Source: Secundilactobacillus silagincola
Lineage (GTDB): Bacteria; Bacillota; Bacilli; Lactobacillales; Lactobacillaceae
Assembly (NCBI RefSeq): GCF_002583405.1
Contig: NZ_BCMJ01000005.1
Coordinates: 124,001-188,000 of the forward strand
Direction: 5' to 3'
DNA: 64,000 nucleotides
A model generated the notes under the pieces. The model saw nothing but the letters and a program-made list of their open reading frames with translations. It ran no database searches and was not told the DNA's origin. Below, piece by piece: positions 29,917 through 38,731 of this stretch; position 1 is the first letter of the stretch; every line of letters starts with the position of its first letter. A program made the translations under genes and the position numbers.

Positions 29917-30894
29917 TTAGTAGTTCAAAATTTCGCGTGCTTTTTCTTCGATGTCGTCAGCGTTTGGAATCCAGTCATTTTCAACTTGAGCCCAAGGGTA
30001 AACGCTATCAGGAGCAGCAACACGGCCAATTGGTGCATCCAAGTTCATAATGGCATGTTCAGCAATCTCAGCAGTAACCTGAGCACCGACACCGGCCATC
30101 TTTTGAGCTTCTTGCACAACAACTACTTTGTGAGTCTTTTCAACTGACTTGAAGATTGTGTCAGTATCAATTGGTGACAATGAACGAAGGTCGATCACTT
30201 CAGCAGAAATGTTTTCCTTGGCCAACTTGTCAGCAACTTTTAATGACTCATTAACTTCAGCACTGTAAGCAACGATAGTAATATCAGTACCTTCACGAAC
30301 TACTTTTGCAGTATCTAGAGGAACTGTGTACTTGCCTTCTGGAATTTCATCCTTCATTGAACGATATAACTTCAGGTTTTCCATGAAAAGAACTGGGTCG
30401 TTGTTTTCAACGGCTGAAATAATCATACCTTTGGCATCATATGGGTTAGCAGGTGTTACAACCCGCAGACCTGGGGTACCAACATAGTAGTTTTCAAGGT
30501 TGTCGGCATGCATTTCAGCGGTATGAGTACCACCACCAAATGGTGTCCGAACGGTGATTGGCATTGAACGCTTGCCACTAAAGCGGAAACGTTCACGTGA
30601 CATTTGACCACCTAATGAGTCAACGGCTTCAAAAGTGAAGCCCATAAATTGAATTTCTGGAATTGGACGCCAGCCAGTAGCAGCTAACCCAATTGATAAT
30701 CCTAAAATTCCTGATTCAGCTAATGGTGTATCGAAGACCCGGTCTTCACCATACTTGTCTTGCAGACCTTGGGTAGTACGGAACACACCACCATTTTTAC
30801 CAACGTCTTCACCGAAGATCAACGTTTTCGGATCTTCGCCTAAAACAACGTCTAAACCATCTGTAATCGCTTTGATATAAGTTAATTTAGCCAT
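29917..30894 (-). CDS. pdhB: Pyruvate dehydrogenase E1 component, beta subunit
   Basis: E1-beta pairs with E1-alpha to decarboxylate pyruvate with thiamine diphosphate. The 325 residues start MAKLTYIKAITDGLDVVLGEDP and contain the typical FGEDVGKNGGVFRTTQGLQ, FGGGTHTAEMHADNLE and PDSVYPWAQVENDWIPN. AAGGAG precedes the ATG. It follows pdhA by 2 bases, indicating coupling. Confidence 0.98.
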   Translation of the reverse strand: MAKLTYIKAITDGLDVVLGEDPKTLIFGEDVGKNGGVFRTTQGLQDKYGEDRVFDTPLAESGILGLSIGLAATGWRPIPEIQFMGFTFEAVDSLGGQMSRERFRFSGKRSMPITVRTPFGGGTHTAEMHADNLENYYVGTPGLRVVTPANPYDAKGMIISAVENNDPVLFMENLKLYRSMKDEIPEGKYTVPLDTAKVVREGTDITIVAYSAEVNESLKVADKLAKENISAEVIDLRSLSPIDTDTIFKSVEKTHKVVVVQEAQKMAGVGAQVTAEIAEHAIMNLDAPIGRVAAPDSVYPWAQVENDWIPNADDIEEKAREILNY

Positions 30895-30896
30895 GG

Positions 30897-32012
30897 TTAC
30901 TTCGACTCCTTTGCTTCGAATCTTGCAATATCAGCTTTGATTTGTGGAGTTGGTTCTTCGAACGTCGTCTTCAACATATCAACAACTGATTGTGTAGGTG
31001 TATTTTCAGCTTCCTTCATTGATGCTTTGAAGCTGTCTTTATATTCCTCAACAAGTTTGTCTTCTTGGTCTTGTGACCATAATCCCTTGTCACCCAATAC
31101 TTTACGCATACGGATCAAAGGATCAGCGTCGAACCAAGGTTTTTCTTCTTCTTTTGTCCGGTAACGACTAGGATCATCACCAGCACTTGAGTGAGCACCA
31201 TAACGATAAGTTAAGGTTTCAACCAATACTGGACCATTACCAGCAGCGGCAAAGTCACGTGCTTCTTTAGTAGCAATGTAAGTAGCCAAAACATCCATCC
31301 CATCAACTTGAATAGATGGAACACCAGATGCAACGGCTTTTTGAGCTAAGGTTTCAGCAGCAGTTTGCTTGTAACGTGGAACTGAAATTGCCCAGCCATT
31401 GTTTTGAACCATGAATACAGCAGGAGCTTGGAATGAAGATGCAAAGTTAACACCTTCGTAGAAGTCACCTTGCGAAGTACCACCATCACCGGTATATACG
31501 AATGATACGGCATCTTTTTCACCGTTCTTCTTAATACCTAATGCGGCGCCGGCAGCTTCAACGTATTGCGCACCAATGATAATTTGTGGGAACCAGTTAC
31601 GTTGGTCACCATAATCATCACCAACGGCGTTACCCTTTGACCATAAGAAGCCTTGGGCTACGGAAGCACCGTGTTGAATTAATTGTGGCAAGTCACGGTA
31701 GGCAGGGAACAGGAAATCTTGGTCTTTAAATGCTGCAATTGACCCCATTTCACTTGCTTCCTCACCATAAGTCGGGGCATAGAAGCCTAAACGACCTTGA
31801 CGAGAGAAGTTCATTGTTTGTTCATGCAATGTACGCTCCCAAACCATCTTTTTCATAAAATCAACTAACTGATCATCTGAAAAAGTATCGAAAAGTTCTT
31901 GATTCACGATCTTCGCATCTTTGTCCACAATTTGGAACGTTTTCTTATACGGATCGCTCATCGTGGCTTTAATTGATGCGAAATCAATTACTTGCCCAGT
32001 TTTCTTCGCCAT
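30897..32012 (-). CDS. pdhA: Pyruvate dehydrogenase E1 component, alpha subunit
   Basis: E1-alpha binds thiamine diphosphate. The motif GDGGTSQGDFYEGVNFAS...VQNN (about residues 172-205) is the expected ThDP/Mg site, and YRYGAHSSAGDDPSRYR carries the regulatory-loop region. The ATG at 32012 with GGAAAG about 8 bases upstream gives 371 residues; the in-frame GTG at 32021 overlaps the spacing region and is less likely. It is the first gene of the operon. Its leader contains a perfect inverted repeat and a cre-like site, which suggests carbon control. Confidence 0.98.
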   Translation of the reverse strand: MAKKTGQVIDFASIKATMSDPYKKTFQIVDKDAKIVNQELFDTFSDDQLVDFMKKMVWERTLHEQTMNFSRQGRLGFYAPTYGEEASEMGSIAAFKDQDFLFPAYRDLPQLIQHGASVAQGFLWSKGNAVGDDYGDQRNWFPQIIIGAQYVEAAGAALGIKKNGEKDAVSFVYTGDGGTSQGDFYEGVNFASSFQAPAVFMVQNNGWAISVPRYKQTAAETLAQKAVASGVPSIQVDGMDVLATYIATKEARDFAAAGNGPVLVETLTYRYGAHSSAGDDPSRYRTKEEEKPWFDADPLIRMRKVLGDKGLWSQDQEDKLVEEYKDSFKASMKEAENTPTQSVVDMLKTTFEEPTPQIKADIARFEAKESK

Positions 32013-32046
32013 AACTAACACTTTCCTTTCCGTTTGTATGCAACCA

Positions 32047-32084
32047 GTTTCAAAACCACTTTCATAGTTTTGAAACCGTTTGCT
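32047..32084 (-). promoter_or_regulatory. Inverted repeat and cre-like site in the pdhA leader
   Basis: GTTTCAAAAC (32047-32056) and GTTTTGAAAC (32067-32076) form a perfect 10-base inverted repeat with a 10-base spacer. The right arm runs into TTGAAACCGTTTGCT (32070-32084, plus-strand reading), which fits the cre consensus WTGNAANCGNWNNCW at all fixed positions. It lies between the promoter and the start codon. CcpA binding is an inference. Confidence 0.6.
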
Positions 32085-32102
32085 TTTCTCAACTACACTC
32101 TT

Positions 32103-32131
32103 AAATTACCACGCTTTCACAATTCATGCAA
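32103..32131 (-). promoter_or_regulatory. Probable promoter of pdhABCD
   Basis: On the minus strand, -35 TTGCAT (32126-32131), a 17-base spacer and a weak -10 TAATTT (32103-32108). It is the best match found in the divergent pdhA/def intergenic region. Confidence 0.5.
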
Positions 32132-32255
32132 GCCCTTTCATTACTTTTAAAACGCAAAAATTGCCCAGTTGCCTGTGAACATAGGAATCCTTTTTTCTGA
32201 AAAAATGTTTGTATTTTCTTTCACATTTTTTTAATTTCATTTTTGTAACTTATTA

Positions 32256-32264
32256 TGCTAGAAT
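32256..32264 (+). promoter_or_regulatory. Extended -10 element of def
   Basis: TGCTAGAAT is an extended -10 (TGn plus TAGAAT at 32259-32264), about 45 bases before the def start. No good -35 is visible, which is tolerated with an extended -10. Confidence 0.5.
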
Positions 32265-32308
32265 TGATCGTTAGAGCACTTGTTTTTTCAATTTCGGAGG
32301 TAATTTTC

Positions 32309-32866
32309 GTGATTTTAATGAAAGACATCACCAGAGACGGTGACCCTGTCCTCAGAAAAGAAGCTGCCAAAGTCAGTTTTCCCCTATCTGAGGAGGATCA
32401 AAAGTTGGCTGATGATATGATGGAATACTTAAAAGTCAGTCAAGATCCAGAACTATGTAAGAAATATGGTTTGCGTGCCGGTGTTGGTTTAGCCGCACCG
32501 CAAGTCGGCGTTTCAAAAATGATGGCTGCAGTTCTTGTACCAGCTGAAGAAGGCGCTAAGTCTCCATTTACTGACGTCATTATTAACCCAGTTATTATTA
32601 GTCATTCCGTTCAAAGCGGTGCGTTAACTGAGGGCGAAGGATGTTTGTCAGTAGATAAAGAAGTGCCCGGCTTCGTACCACGTCATGACCGGATCACCTT
32701 ACGCTACCAAGACACTAAGGGCGAAACCCACAAAGTTCGTCTTAAGAATTATCCAGCAATCGTTTGTCAGCATGAAATTGACCATCTTCACGGGATCTTG
32801 TTTTACGATCATATCAATAAAGACAATCCTTACGAAGTTAGCGATGATACCATTATGTTTGAATAA
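32309..32866 (+). CDS. def: Peptide deformylase
   Basis: Def removes the formyl group from new proteins using a metal ion. The 185-residue enzyme has the three motifs: [10 protein letters not shown] near 60, EGCLS with the metal-binding Cys near 112, and QHEIDHLHG with the two His near 157. The inserted loops are those of the larger type 2 enzyme of Gram-positives. A GTG start at 32309 is chosen because GGAGG lies 8 bases upstream; the ATG four codons later is too far from it. The gene is divergent from pdhA. Confidence 0.96.
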   Translation: MILMKDITRDGDPVLRKEAAKVSFPLSEEDQKLADDMMEYLKVSQDPELCKKYGLRAGVGLAAPQVGVSKMMAAVLVPAEEGAKSPFTDVIINPVIISHSVQSGALTEGEGCLSVDKEVPGFVPRHDRITLRYQDTKGETHKVRLKNYPAIVCQHEIDHLHGILFYDHINKDNPYEVSDDTIMFE

Positions 32867-32906
32867 ACTTTCGATGGTTAGTATTTCTTAAAATTAAGTC
32901 ATACTG

Positions 32907-32954
32907 AAAACAGCTTACAGCTCAGCCATTCGGCTAAACAGTAAGCTGTTTTTG
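32907..32954. terminator. Terminator between def and the 173-residue unknown gene
   Basis: AAAACAGCTTAC (32907-32918) pairs with GTAAGCTGTTTT around a 22-base loop that itself contains AGCC/GGCT complementarity, then T-run. A-rich and T-rich flanks make it usable in both directions for two convergent genes. Confidence 0.88.
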
Positions 32955-32960
32955 TTTGTT

Positions 32961-33482
32961 TTAATTATTCTGGTTGGTGACGTTAGGCTTCGTTTTAGGG
33001 TCCAACCGGTGTAAATCTTGAATGTACTCAATCGTAGCTTCATTAACGAGGTATGCCACACCAAGATGAATACGTTTTGTATGCCGCCAAATATCCGTTA
33101 CCAAAAACGCTGACTCGCCTGGCTCAACCACCGAAACAATTTGATGATCCTGGCAAAATTCAGCTAAGATATGGTTTAACCGTTGCCTTAAAATTGGTAA
33201 CTGATCATCCGTAATCTGGTCAATCAAGAGCAAATATTCAAACGCCATCACACCCCTGCCCCAACCATCAGGAATGATACTAGCGTCCAAAACAGTTGCG
33301 GGACTTGAAATAAAATGTTCATCTGCTAAACGTTGGAGAGCTCCTTTAACGGCTACATTAGTCTGTTCCAGCGCTGCACTTTGCGCTTTTTTAGTGTTGC
33401 GGCTTACAATTATGTGATGGATAAGTAGGTAGAGACAGATTGCAATAATCACAGCAATTAAAATCGTAACTGTTCGACCCAT
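32961..33482 (-). CDS. Membrane-anchored protein of unknown function
   Basis: This 173-residue protein has one N-terminal membrane segment (about residues 4-24, TVTILIAVIIAICLYLLI). A mostly soluble domain follows, with helical LEQTNVAVKGALQRLADEHF, a WGRGVMAFEYLLLIDQI stretch and SAFLVTDIWRHTKRIHLGVAYL. I do not recognise the family. AAAGGAG lies 8 bases before the ATG at 33482, and the GTG nine bases further upstream is less well placed. It stands alone between the def terminator and the divergent rpoY-rnjA pair. Topology suggests the C-terminal domain is either extracellular or a cytoplasmic anchor domain; this cannot be settled by eye. Confidence 0.75.
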   Translation of the reverse strand: MGRTVTILIAVIIAICLYLLIHHIIVSRNTKKAQSAALEQTNVAVKGALQRLADEHFISSPATVLDASIIPDGWGRGVMAFEYLLLIDQITDDQLPILRQRLNHILAEFCQDHQIVSVVEPGESAFLVTDIWRHTKRIHLGVAYLVNEATIEYIQDLHRLDPKTKPNVTNQNN

Positions 33483-33735
33483 GGCGACCACTCCTTTTTA
33501 AATTATACTAACACAATTTATATTTCAACTTTATCATTCTGCAGAAACTTGAATGAAAGCTCGCCGCATTGCGAGATTCTGCCCGGTTGGAAAACTATAC
33601 AATTTTATTCATATATGATAATATATTAGCAACTGTTGTTCATTAACAACGAGACGTTCGGTACAAATAAAAGATCGGTTAGCGATCAATGCAGTAATTC
33701 ACTGTAACTATAGAAAGGAAGTAGACAATTTCACT

Positions 33736-33954
33736 ATGATTTTTAAAGTTTACTATCAAGAAGACCAGATTCGTAACCCCAAACGTGAGGATACGAAATC
33801 ACTTTATATCGATGCTGCCACGGAAGTTGAAGCGCGCGCTTTAGTTGCTGAAAACACCAAGCACAACATCGAATTCATCGAACCACTTGAGGGTAAGTTC
33901 CTTGAATATGAACAGGAAAACCCGGACTACAAGTTGACGGAGTTTAATAAATGA
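33736..33954 (+). CDS. rpoY: RNA polymerase epsilon subunit
   Basis: RpoY is a small RNA polymerase subunit found in Firmicutes. The 72 residues begin [22 protein letters not shown] and follow the family pattern through [14 protein letters not shown] and FLEYEQENP. The stop overlaps the rnjA start by 4 bases (ATGA), and this rpoY-rnjA pairing is conserved. The GGAAG before the ATG is about 14 bases away, a long spacing. The 250 bases upstream hold an AT-rich promoter region that I could not place exactly. Confidence 0.96.
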   Translation: MIFKVYYQEDQIRNPKREDTKSLYIDAATEVEARALVAENTKHNIEFIEPLEGKFLEYEQENPDYKLTEFNK

Positions 33955-35627
33955 AAAAATTAAACGTCAAAAACAATGAAACAGCGATTTTTGGCGTTGG
34001 TGGTTTAGGCGAAATCGGGAAGAATACATATGGTATTCAATTCCAGGATGAGATTATTTTAATTGATGCCGGAATTAAATTCCCAGAGGATGAACTACTC
34101 GGAATCGATTACGTGATTCCAGACTATCATTATCTCATCGCCAACCAGCAAAAGATCAAAGCACTGGTCATCACCCATGGTCATGAAGATCATATCGGTG
34201 GTGTTCCCTATCTGTTAAAGGATTTAAACGTGCCAGTCTACGCTGGACCACTTGCGCTTGCACTAATCAAAAACAAGTTGGATGAACACGGTTTGCTCCG
34301 TTCAGCCGAACTTCACGAAATCAATGAAGATACCGTACTGAAGTTCCGAAAAACAAGTGTGGAATTTTTCCGAACGACCCACTCTATTCCGGATACTTTA
34401 GGAGTTGCAGTGCATACCCCTTCTGGCGTGATTGTTCAGACTGGGGACTATAAGTTCGATCTGACTCCCGTTACCAACCAGCCGCCTGATTTACAAAAGA
34501 TGGCGCGCCTCGGTGCAGAAGGTGTACTTTGCCTGATGTCGGATTCTACCAATGCTGAACGACCAATTTGGACGAAGTCTGAAAAATGGGTCGGTAAATC
34601 AATTCGCCGGATTTTTGATCAAGTCGATGGTCGCATTATATTTGCAACTTTCGCTTCAAATATTTCTCGGATGGAAACTGCCTGTGAAACCGCACTGTCC
34701 CATGGTCGGAAAATTGCGGTCTTTGGTCGAAGCATGGAGGCAGCCATCGTCAATGGTCGCGAACTGGGATATCTGAATATTCCAGATGAAGCACTTATTG
34801 ACGCAAATGAGTTACGTTCTTTACCAGCTAATAAGGTCATGATCCTTTGTACCGGGTCACAAGGTGAACCAATGGCTGCCCTTTCAAGGATTGCCAACGG
34901 TACCCACCGTCAGATTTCAATTCAGCCTGGTGATACCGTGGTCTTTTCAAGTAACCCAATTCCTGGCAACACTGTTAGTGTTAACCACGTTATTAACGAA
35001 CTTGAAGAAGCCGGGGCTAACGTTATTCATGGTAAGGTCAATAACATCCATACTTCTGGTCACGGTGGTCAAGAAGAACAGAAACTCATGCTTCGGTTAA
35101 TGAAGCCTAAGTACTTCATGCCGATTCATGGTGAATACCGAATGCTCAAGATTCATACCGAATTAGCTGAGCAATGTGGCGTACCGCTTGACCATAGTTT
35201 TATTATGGAAAACGGTGACGTTCTCGCACTCACCAAAGATTCAGCACGAATTGCCGGTCACTTCACTGCTGGTGATGTTTACATCGATGGTAGCGGCATT
35301 GGCGATATTGGCAACGTTGTGTTACGTGATCGTCAGCTGCTCTCTGAAGAAGGCTTAGTCGTGGTCGTCGCAACGATCAATCTGAATGATAAAATCATTC
35401 AGGCGGGTCCAGATCTTCTCTCACGTGGTTTCGTTTATATGCGTGAGTCTGGTGAGTTATTAAATGAAGGTCGTCGCCTCGTCTTTTCTACCATTCGCCG
35501 AGCAATGCGTTCAAAGAAGGCTAACGAGGCTTCCATTCGAAACGCCATCATTGATGATCTACAGAATTTCCTTTATGAAAAAACTGAGCGTCATCCAATG
35601 ATTTTACCGATGTTAATTATGGATTAA
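33951..35627 (+). CDS. rnjA: Ribonuclease J1
   Basis: RNase J1 is a 5'-3' exonuclease and endonuclease central to mRNA decay and 16S maturation. The 558-residue protein has the complete metal motif [10 protein letters not shown] (75-84), QTGDYKFD, the beta-CASP domain and [10 protein letters not shown]. This contrasts with the J2 paralogue at 12536-14272, which has lost one metal ligand. It is translationally coupled to rpoY and ends at a strong terminator. Confidence 0.97.
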   Translation: MKKLNVKNNETAIFGVGGLGEIGKNTYGIQFQDEIILIDAGIKFPEDELLGIDYVIPDYHYLIANQQKIKALVITHGHEDHIGGVPYLLKDLNVPVYAGPLALALIKNKLDEHGLLRSAELHEINEDTVLKFRKTSVEFFRTTHSIPDTLGVAVHTPSGVIVQTGDYKFDLTPVTNQPPDLQKMARLGAEGVLCLMSDSTNAERPIWTKSEKWVGKSIRRIFDQVDGRIIFATFASNISRMETACETALSHGRKIAVFGRSMEAAIVNGRELGYLNIPDEALIDANELRSLPANKVMILCTGSQGEPMAALSRIANGTHRQISIQPGDTVVFSSNPIPGNTVSVNHVINELEEAGANVIHGKVNNIHTSGHGGQEEQKLMLRLMKPKYFMPIHGEYRMLKIHTELAEQCGVPLDHSFIMENGDVLALTKDSARIAGHFTAGDVYIDGSGIGDIGNVVLRDRQLLSEEGLVVVVATINLNDKIIQAGPDLLSRGFVYMRESGELLNEGRRLVFSTIRRAMRSKKANEASIRNAIIDDLQNFLYEKTERHPMILPMLIMD

Positions 35628-35635
35628 GGTATTAG

Positions 35636-35669
35636 AAAAGCCATTTGCGGTTGCAAATGGCTTTTTTTG
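35636..35669 (+). terminator. Terminator after rnjA
   Basis: AAAAGCCATTTGC pairs perfectly with GCAAATGGCTTTT around a 4-base loop and continues into a T-run, 9 bases after the rnjA stop. Promoter sequences for the lipid kinase must lie in the following 175 bases. Confidence 0.92.
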
Positions 35670-35844
35670 TGGCTCACTAAATGTGAAGCTTTCAAACTTC
35701 AAACCCTCTGACATCTCCATAATCTTTCTCATCACATTCTAACTAAATCTGAACACTTTCTAAATACTTCATTCTAGCCCTGACTAACAAAGTCGGCTAT
35801 AATAAGAAAGTATGATTTTCGAATGCTATTGGAGGATGAGTTAG

Positions 35845-36813
35845 GTGTCAATCAGTTACTACATCATTTTAAATGAGTTTGCCGGTGGTGGCAGCGTCAA
35901 AAATCTATGGCCAGAAATCAAAGCCACTCTAGATGAACGGCAGGTAGACTATAAAGTTGGCCGCTCCACTTATGCTGGACATGCTCAGCTTTTAGCCAAT
36001 CAATTTGCTAAAGCTCACGCTGATGATGAGCCTACAACACAGCATCGCTACGTCGTTTTAGCAATTGGTGGCGATGGCACGCTTCATCAAGCTATCTCCG
36101 GGTTAGCTGAAGCTCACCTAGAACGCCCTATTCCGGTAGCTTACTTACCAGTGGGGTCTGGTAACGACTTCGCTCGAGGTATTAAGATGGCCACTAACTG
36201 GCATAAAGCGCTCAATCAGATTTTAAACTGTACCGCTGAAAATTGGCTCACAGTAGGCTCCTTCTTTGATACCAATAAACAGACCCATGGTATATTTACT
36301 AATAACGTTGGCGTTGGTTTTGACGCTGCTGTGGTCACGTCCGCTAACGGTGCGCCATCCAAGAGTATCCTCAACCGATTACATCTAGGTGGTCTAAGTT
36401 ATCTAGCCGCAATTATCGGCGTGTTCTATAACCAAGAAGCTTTTCCTCTGACCGTACACGTTGGCCAGCACAGAGATATTTACTCACACGCTTATTTAGT
36501 AACTGTCACTAATCACCCTTACTTTGGTGGTGGCGTAAAGATTGCACCATCAGCTTCTGTTAGTGACCCTAATCTCGATTTGGTTGTCATTGAAAAAGCG
36601 AACATTTTTAAACTTCTTTTTATACTATTAATGATATCAATGGGTAAACATTTAAAGTTAAAATCGGTTCACCACTATCATGAAAACAAAATTCATTTAA
36701 TCGTTCCTTCTATTGAGTATGGTCAAATCGACGGTGAAGAAATGGGTGGTCGCTATTGGGATACCTACTTCGAAACTAAACAGTACCCTTTTTGGATCGA
36801 TCCTACTATTTAA
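35845..36813 (+). CDS. Diacylglycerol/lipid kinase family protein
   Basis: This 322-residue protein is a lipid kinase of the DagK/YegS family, which phosphorylates diacylglycerol or related lipids. The nucleotide-binding GGDGTLH is near residue 74 and PVGSGNDFARG near 100; IDGE near the C terminus is also typical. The start is GTG with GGAGG 9 bases upstream. DgkB-type recycling of diacylglycerol from lipoteichoic acid synthesis is the likely job, but substrate cannot be read from sequence. It is a single gene ending at a strong terminator. Confidence 0.92.
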   Translation: MSISYYIILNEFAGGGSVKNLWPEIKATLDERQVDYKVGRSTYAGHAQLLANQFAKAHADDEPTTQHRYVVLAIGGDGTLHQAISGLAEAHLERPIPVAYLPVGSGNDFARGIKMATNWHKALNQILNCTAENWLTVGSFFDTNKQTHGIFTNNVGVGFDAAVVTSANGAPSKSILNRLHLGGLSYLAAIIGVFYNQEAFPLTVHVGQHRDIYSHAYLVTVTNHPYFGGGVKIAPSASVSDPNLDLVVIEKANIFKLLFILLMISMGKHLKLKSVHHYHENKIHLIVPSIEYGQIDGEEMGGRYWDTYFETKQYPFWIDPTI

Positions 36814-36856
36814 TTTTTTTCACACTAAAAAACATGCCATCATCTGCTAACGACAC

Positions 36857-36898
36857 AAATAGGCGCTATTCCGACAAAACCGGAATAGCGCCTATTTT
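36857..36898 (+). terminator. Terminator after the lipid kinase gene
   Basis: A perfect 17-base-pair stem (36857-36873 with 36881-36897) around a 7-base loop, ending in TTTT. The symmetry would also allow it to stop minus-strand transcripts. Confidence 0.9.
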
Positions 36899-37019
36899 AA
36901 AAGATTTTATTAGCTTTTAGTTACCTTCTAATCCAGAAAATGACAGAAACTCATCTCAATATTACCTGAACGTTTCATTTGGCTCTCTTGCTCCGACCTA
37001 TTTTCTGAAAAATACGCAA

Positions 37020-37229
37020 CTAATCTTCGGAAGCAGCCATTGCTTCTAAAATCATATTCAAATAGTCACACTTTGCTGAAAGTTCTTGCATCTGCCGACC
37101 ATATTTAGGCTCGATGGTAATCGTCTCGTGATGACACGGTTCAACCTGTCGAGCTTCAGTCGCCTTTAATTCAGTTAGTTGTTCGTTTACTTTCTGATAT
37201 TCAGTGAGGATCTCCGTACGATTACTCAT
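37020..37229 (-). CDS. Small coiled-coil protein of unknown function
   Basis: This 69-residue acidic protein has two helical parts (EILTEYQKVNEQLTELKATEA and YGRQMQELSAKCDYLNMILEAM) separated by a Cys/His-containing turn (EPCHHETI). It has no signal peptide. AAGGCG lies about 10 bases before the ATG, and a clear hydrophobic-heptad pattern supports a real short coiled-coil protein. I do not recognise the family. It is isolated, with no operon partner. Confidence 0.6.
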   Translation of the reverse strand: MSNRTEILTEYQKVNEQLTELKATEARQVEPCHHETITIEPKYGRQMQELSAKCDYLNMILEAMAASED

Positions 37230-37372
37230 CAGTTACACGCCTTCTTAATTGCAAAATAATTTTAAGTAATTTTTAAACAAGAAAGACTATAACACCAAAC
37301 TTCAACTTTGTGAACCACATTTTACAACAAAACTTCAAAAGATTGCGAAAGCAACTTCTGTAAAAAATAAAA

Positions 37373-37403
37373 AACGCGACGTTTGAAAATCAAACTTCGC
37401 GTC
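37373..37403 (-). terminator. Terminator after the LysM-NlpC/P60 gene
   Basis: ACGCGACGTTTG pairs with CAAACTTCGCGT (one mismatch) around a 5-base loop; A5 on the left gives a T-run on the minus strand. Confidence 0.82.
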
Positions 37404-37426
37404 CTTAAATATCATACTTATTTTCT

Positions 37427-38446
37427 CTAACCGTTCACTGTACCAGCGAAACTTGGCTTGAAATATGAACTGATTGATTGAATCTGAACATTTTCACCAG
37501 GTTCTGGCGCGGCAACAAACTGATTATTACCGATATAAATTGCCACGTGGTAAGTCGCACCCTTAGACCCCCAAAATAAGAGATCACCAGGAACTGCATG
37601 ACTAACAGAGTGGGTAGAAACGTGAGCTTCTTGTGCCACCGTATTGTGTGGCAAAGAAACTCCAACTGTATGGGCATAAACGTAACTTGTAAACCCTGAA
37701 CAGTCCATTCCTTTAAGGGAAGAACCACCCCAGACATACGGAATCTTTTCCGAAGCTAATTTAACCGCATAACTGGTTACAGACGTCACTGGCGCACCAG
37801 CAGCATCAGCTTTAACCGTCTTCTTAGCCTTAGGTGTTGTGTTGATTGATTGCTTCTTAGTGGTTGTTGCAGTTGCTGCCTTAGTGTTAGTAGAACTTGC
37901 CACACTTTTAACCGTGGTGGTAGCGCTCGTCTTTGCTTTGGCTGCAGTCCCCTTAACCTTTAATCTTTGACCAGTATAAATCGTGTCACCGTTCAAATGA
38001 TTTAAAGACCGTAGCCGATTAACAGTTATCCCATATTTTGCACTGATTTTATTCAGCGTATCCCCCGACTTAACTTTGTATGTAGAGGCTGTGGCTGTTG
38101 TCTTGACTGGTGAAGTAGCAGCATTTGCTTTCGTAGTAACTTGTGTATTTGACTTCGGTGTCTTAACTGTTGTCTGTTTAGCAGATGTATGAGTTGTTTT
38201 AGCTGATGCTGATGAAGAACCTAAAACAATTTTTTGACCTGCAAAAATCATATCTTTGTTTAAATGGTTGGTTTTCTCAATTGAACTAACTGACACACCG
38301 TACCTGTTAGCTAGCTTCCAAACTGTGTCCCCAGATTTAACTGTAACAGTTTTAGCGCTGGCTTGAAGTGGCCCGGCAAACATAAAACCCGCAACTCCAA
38401 TAACACCAGCAGTGATGACTTTGGTTGTCGTGTGTTGTTTTCCCAA
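37427..38446 (-). CDS. Secreted LysM-LysM-NlpC/P60 peptidoglycan hydrolase
   Basis: This 339-residue exported protein cuts wall peptides. A signal peptide (about residues 1-31, VITAGVIGVAGFMFAGPLQASA) is followed by a LysM domain (about 33-76, VTVKSGDTVWKLANRYGVSV), a Thr/Ala-rich linker, a second LysM (about 121-164) and a linker. The C-terminal NlpC/P60 domain (about 220-339) has Cys in GMDCSGF, His in YHVAIYIG and a third polar residue region near FVAAPEPGE. The fold is usually a D-glutamyl-L-lysine/DAP endopeptidase needed for cell separation. The start is TTG with GGAGG about 11 bases upstream. It is a single gene. Confidence 0.94.
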   Translation of the reverse strand: MGKQHTTTKVITAGVIGVAGFMFAGPLQASAKTVTVKSGDTVWKLANRYGVSVSSIEKTNHLNKDMIFAGQKIVLGSSSASAKTTHTSAKQTTVKTPKSNTQVTTKANAATSPVKTTATASTYKVKSGDTLNKISAKYGITVNRLRSLNHLNGDTIYTGQRLKVKGTAAKAKTSATTTVKSVASSTNTKAATATTTKKQSINTTPKAKKTVKADAAGAPVTSVTSYAVKLASEKIPYVWGGSSLKGMDCSGFTSYVYAHTVGVSLPHNTVAQEAHVSTHSVSHAVPGDLLFWGSKGATYHVAIYIGNNQFVAAPEPGENVQIQSISSYFKPSFAGTVNG

Positions 38447-38640
38447 ATCAGATCACTCCTCCTAATTAACTTTCTTGTCCTTGTGAATGCGCTTTACAGA
38501 AATTACATGTTCATATTAACACACTTTCTAAATAATCAGCAAAAAAGTTTAAGATTTTCTTGCGATAAGCAATTATGAAAGCGTAACTTATGTCCAATGA
38601 TAACTGATTTAACGCTGTTTATAAGGCTTTGTAACATACA

Positions 38641-38690
38641 AAAAAACTAGTTGCTATTTTCATGAATGTTAGCAACTAGTTAGTATTTTT
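38641..38690 (-). terminator. Terminator after the DUF1002 gene
   Basis: ACTAGTTGCTA (38646-38656) pairs perfectly with TAGCAACTAGT (38670-38680), and A6 at the left end gives T6 on the minus strand. The 195 bases from here to the LysM gene start hold its promoter region; I saw no other feature. Confidence 0.88.
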
Positions 38691-38731
38691 ATGATTATTC
38701 GATTACTTTTTGCTTAATAAACGCACTGAAT

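Noticed and set aside
33669-33690. GATCG/CGATC repeat upstream of rpoY
   Set aside because: Only 5 base pairs with no T-run; insufficient for a regulatory call.
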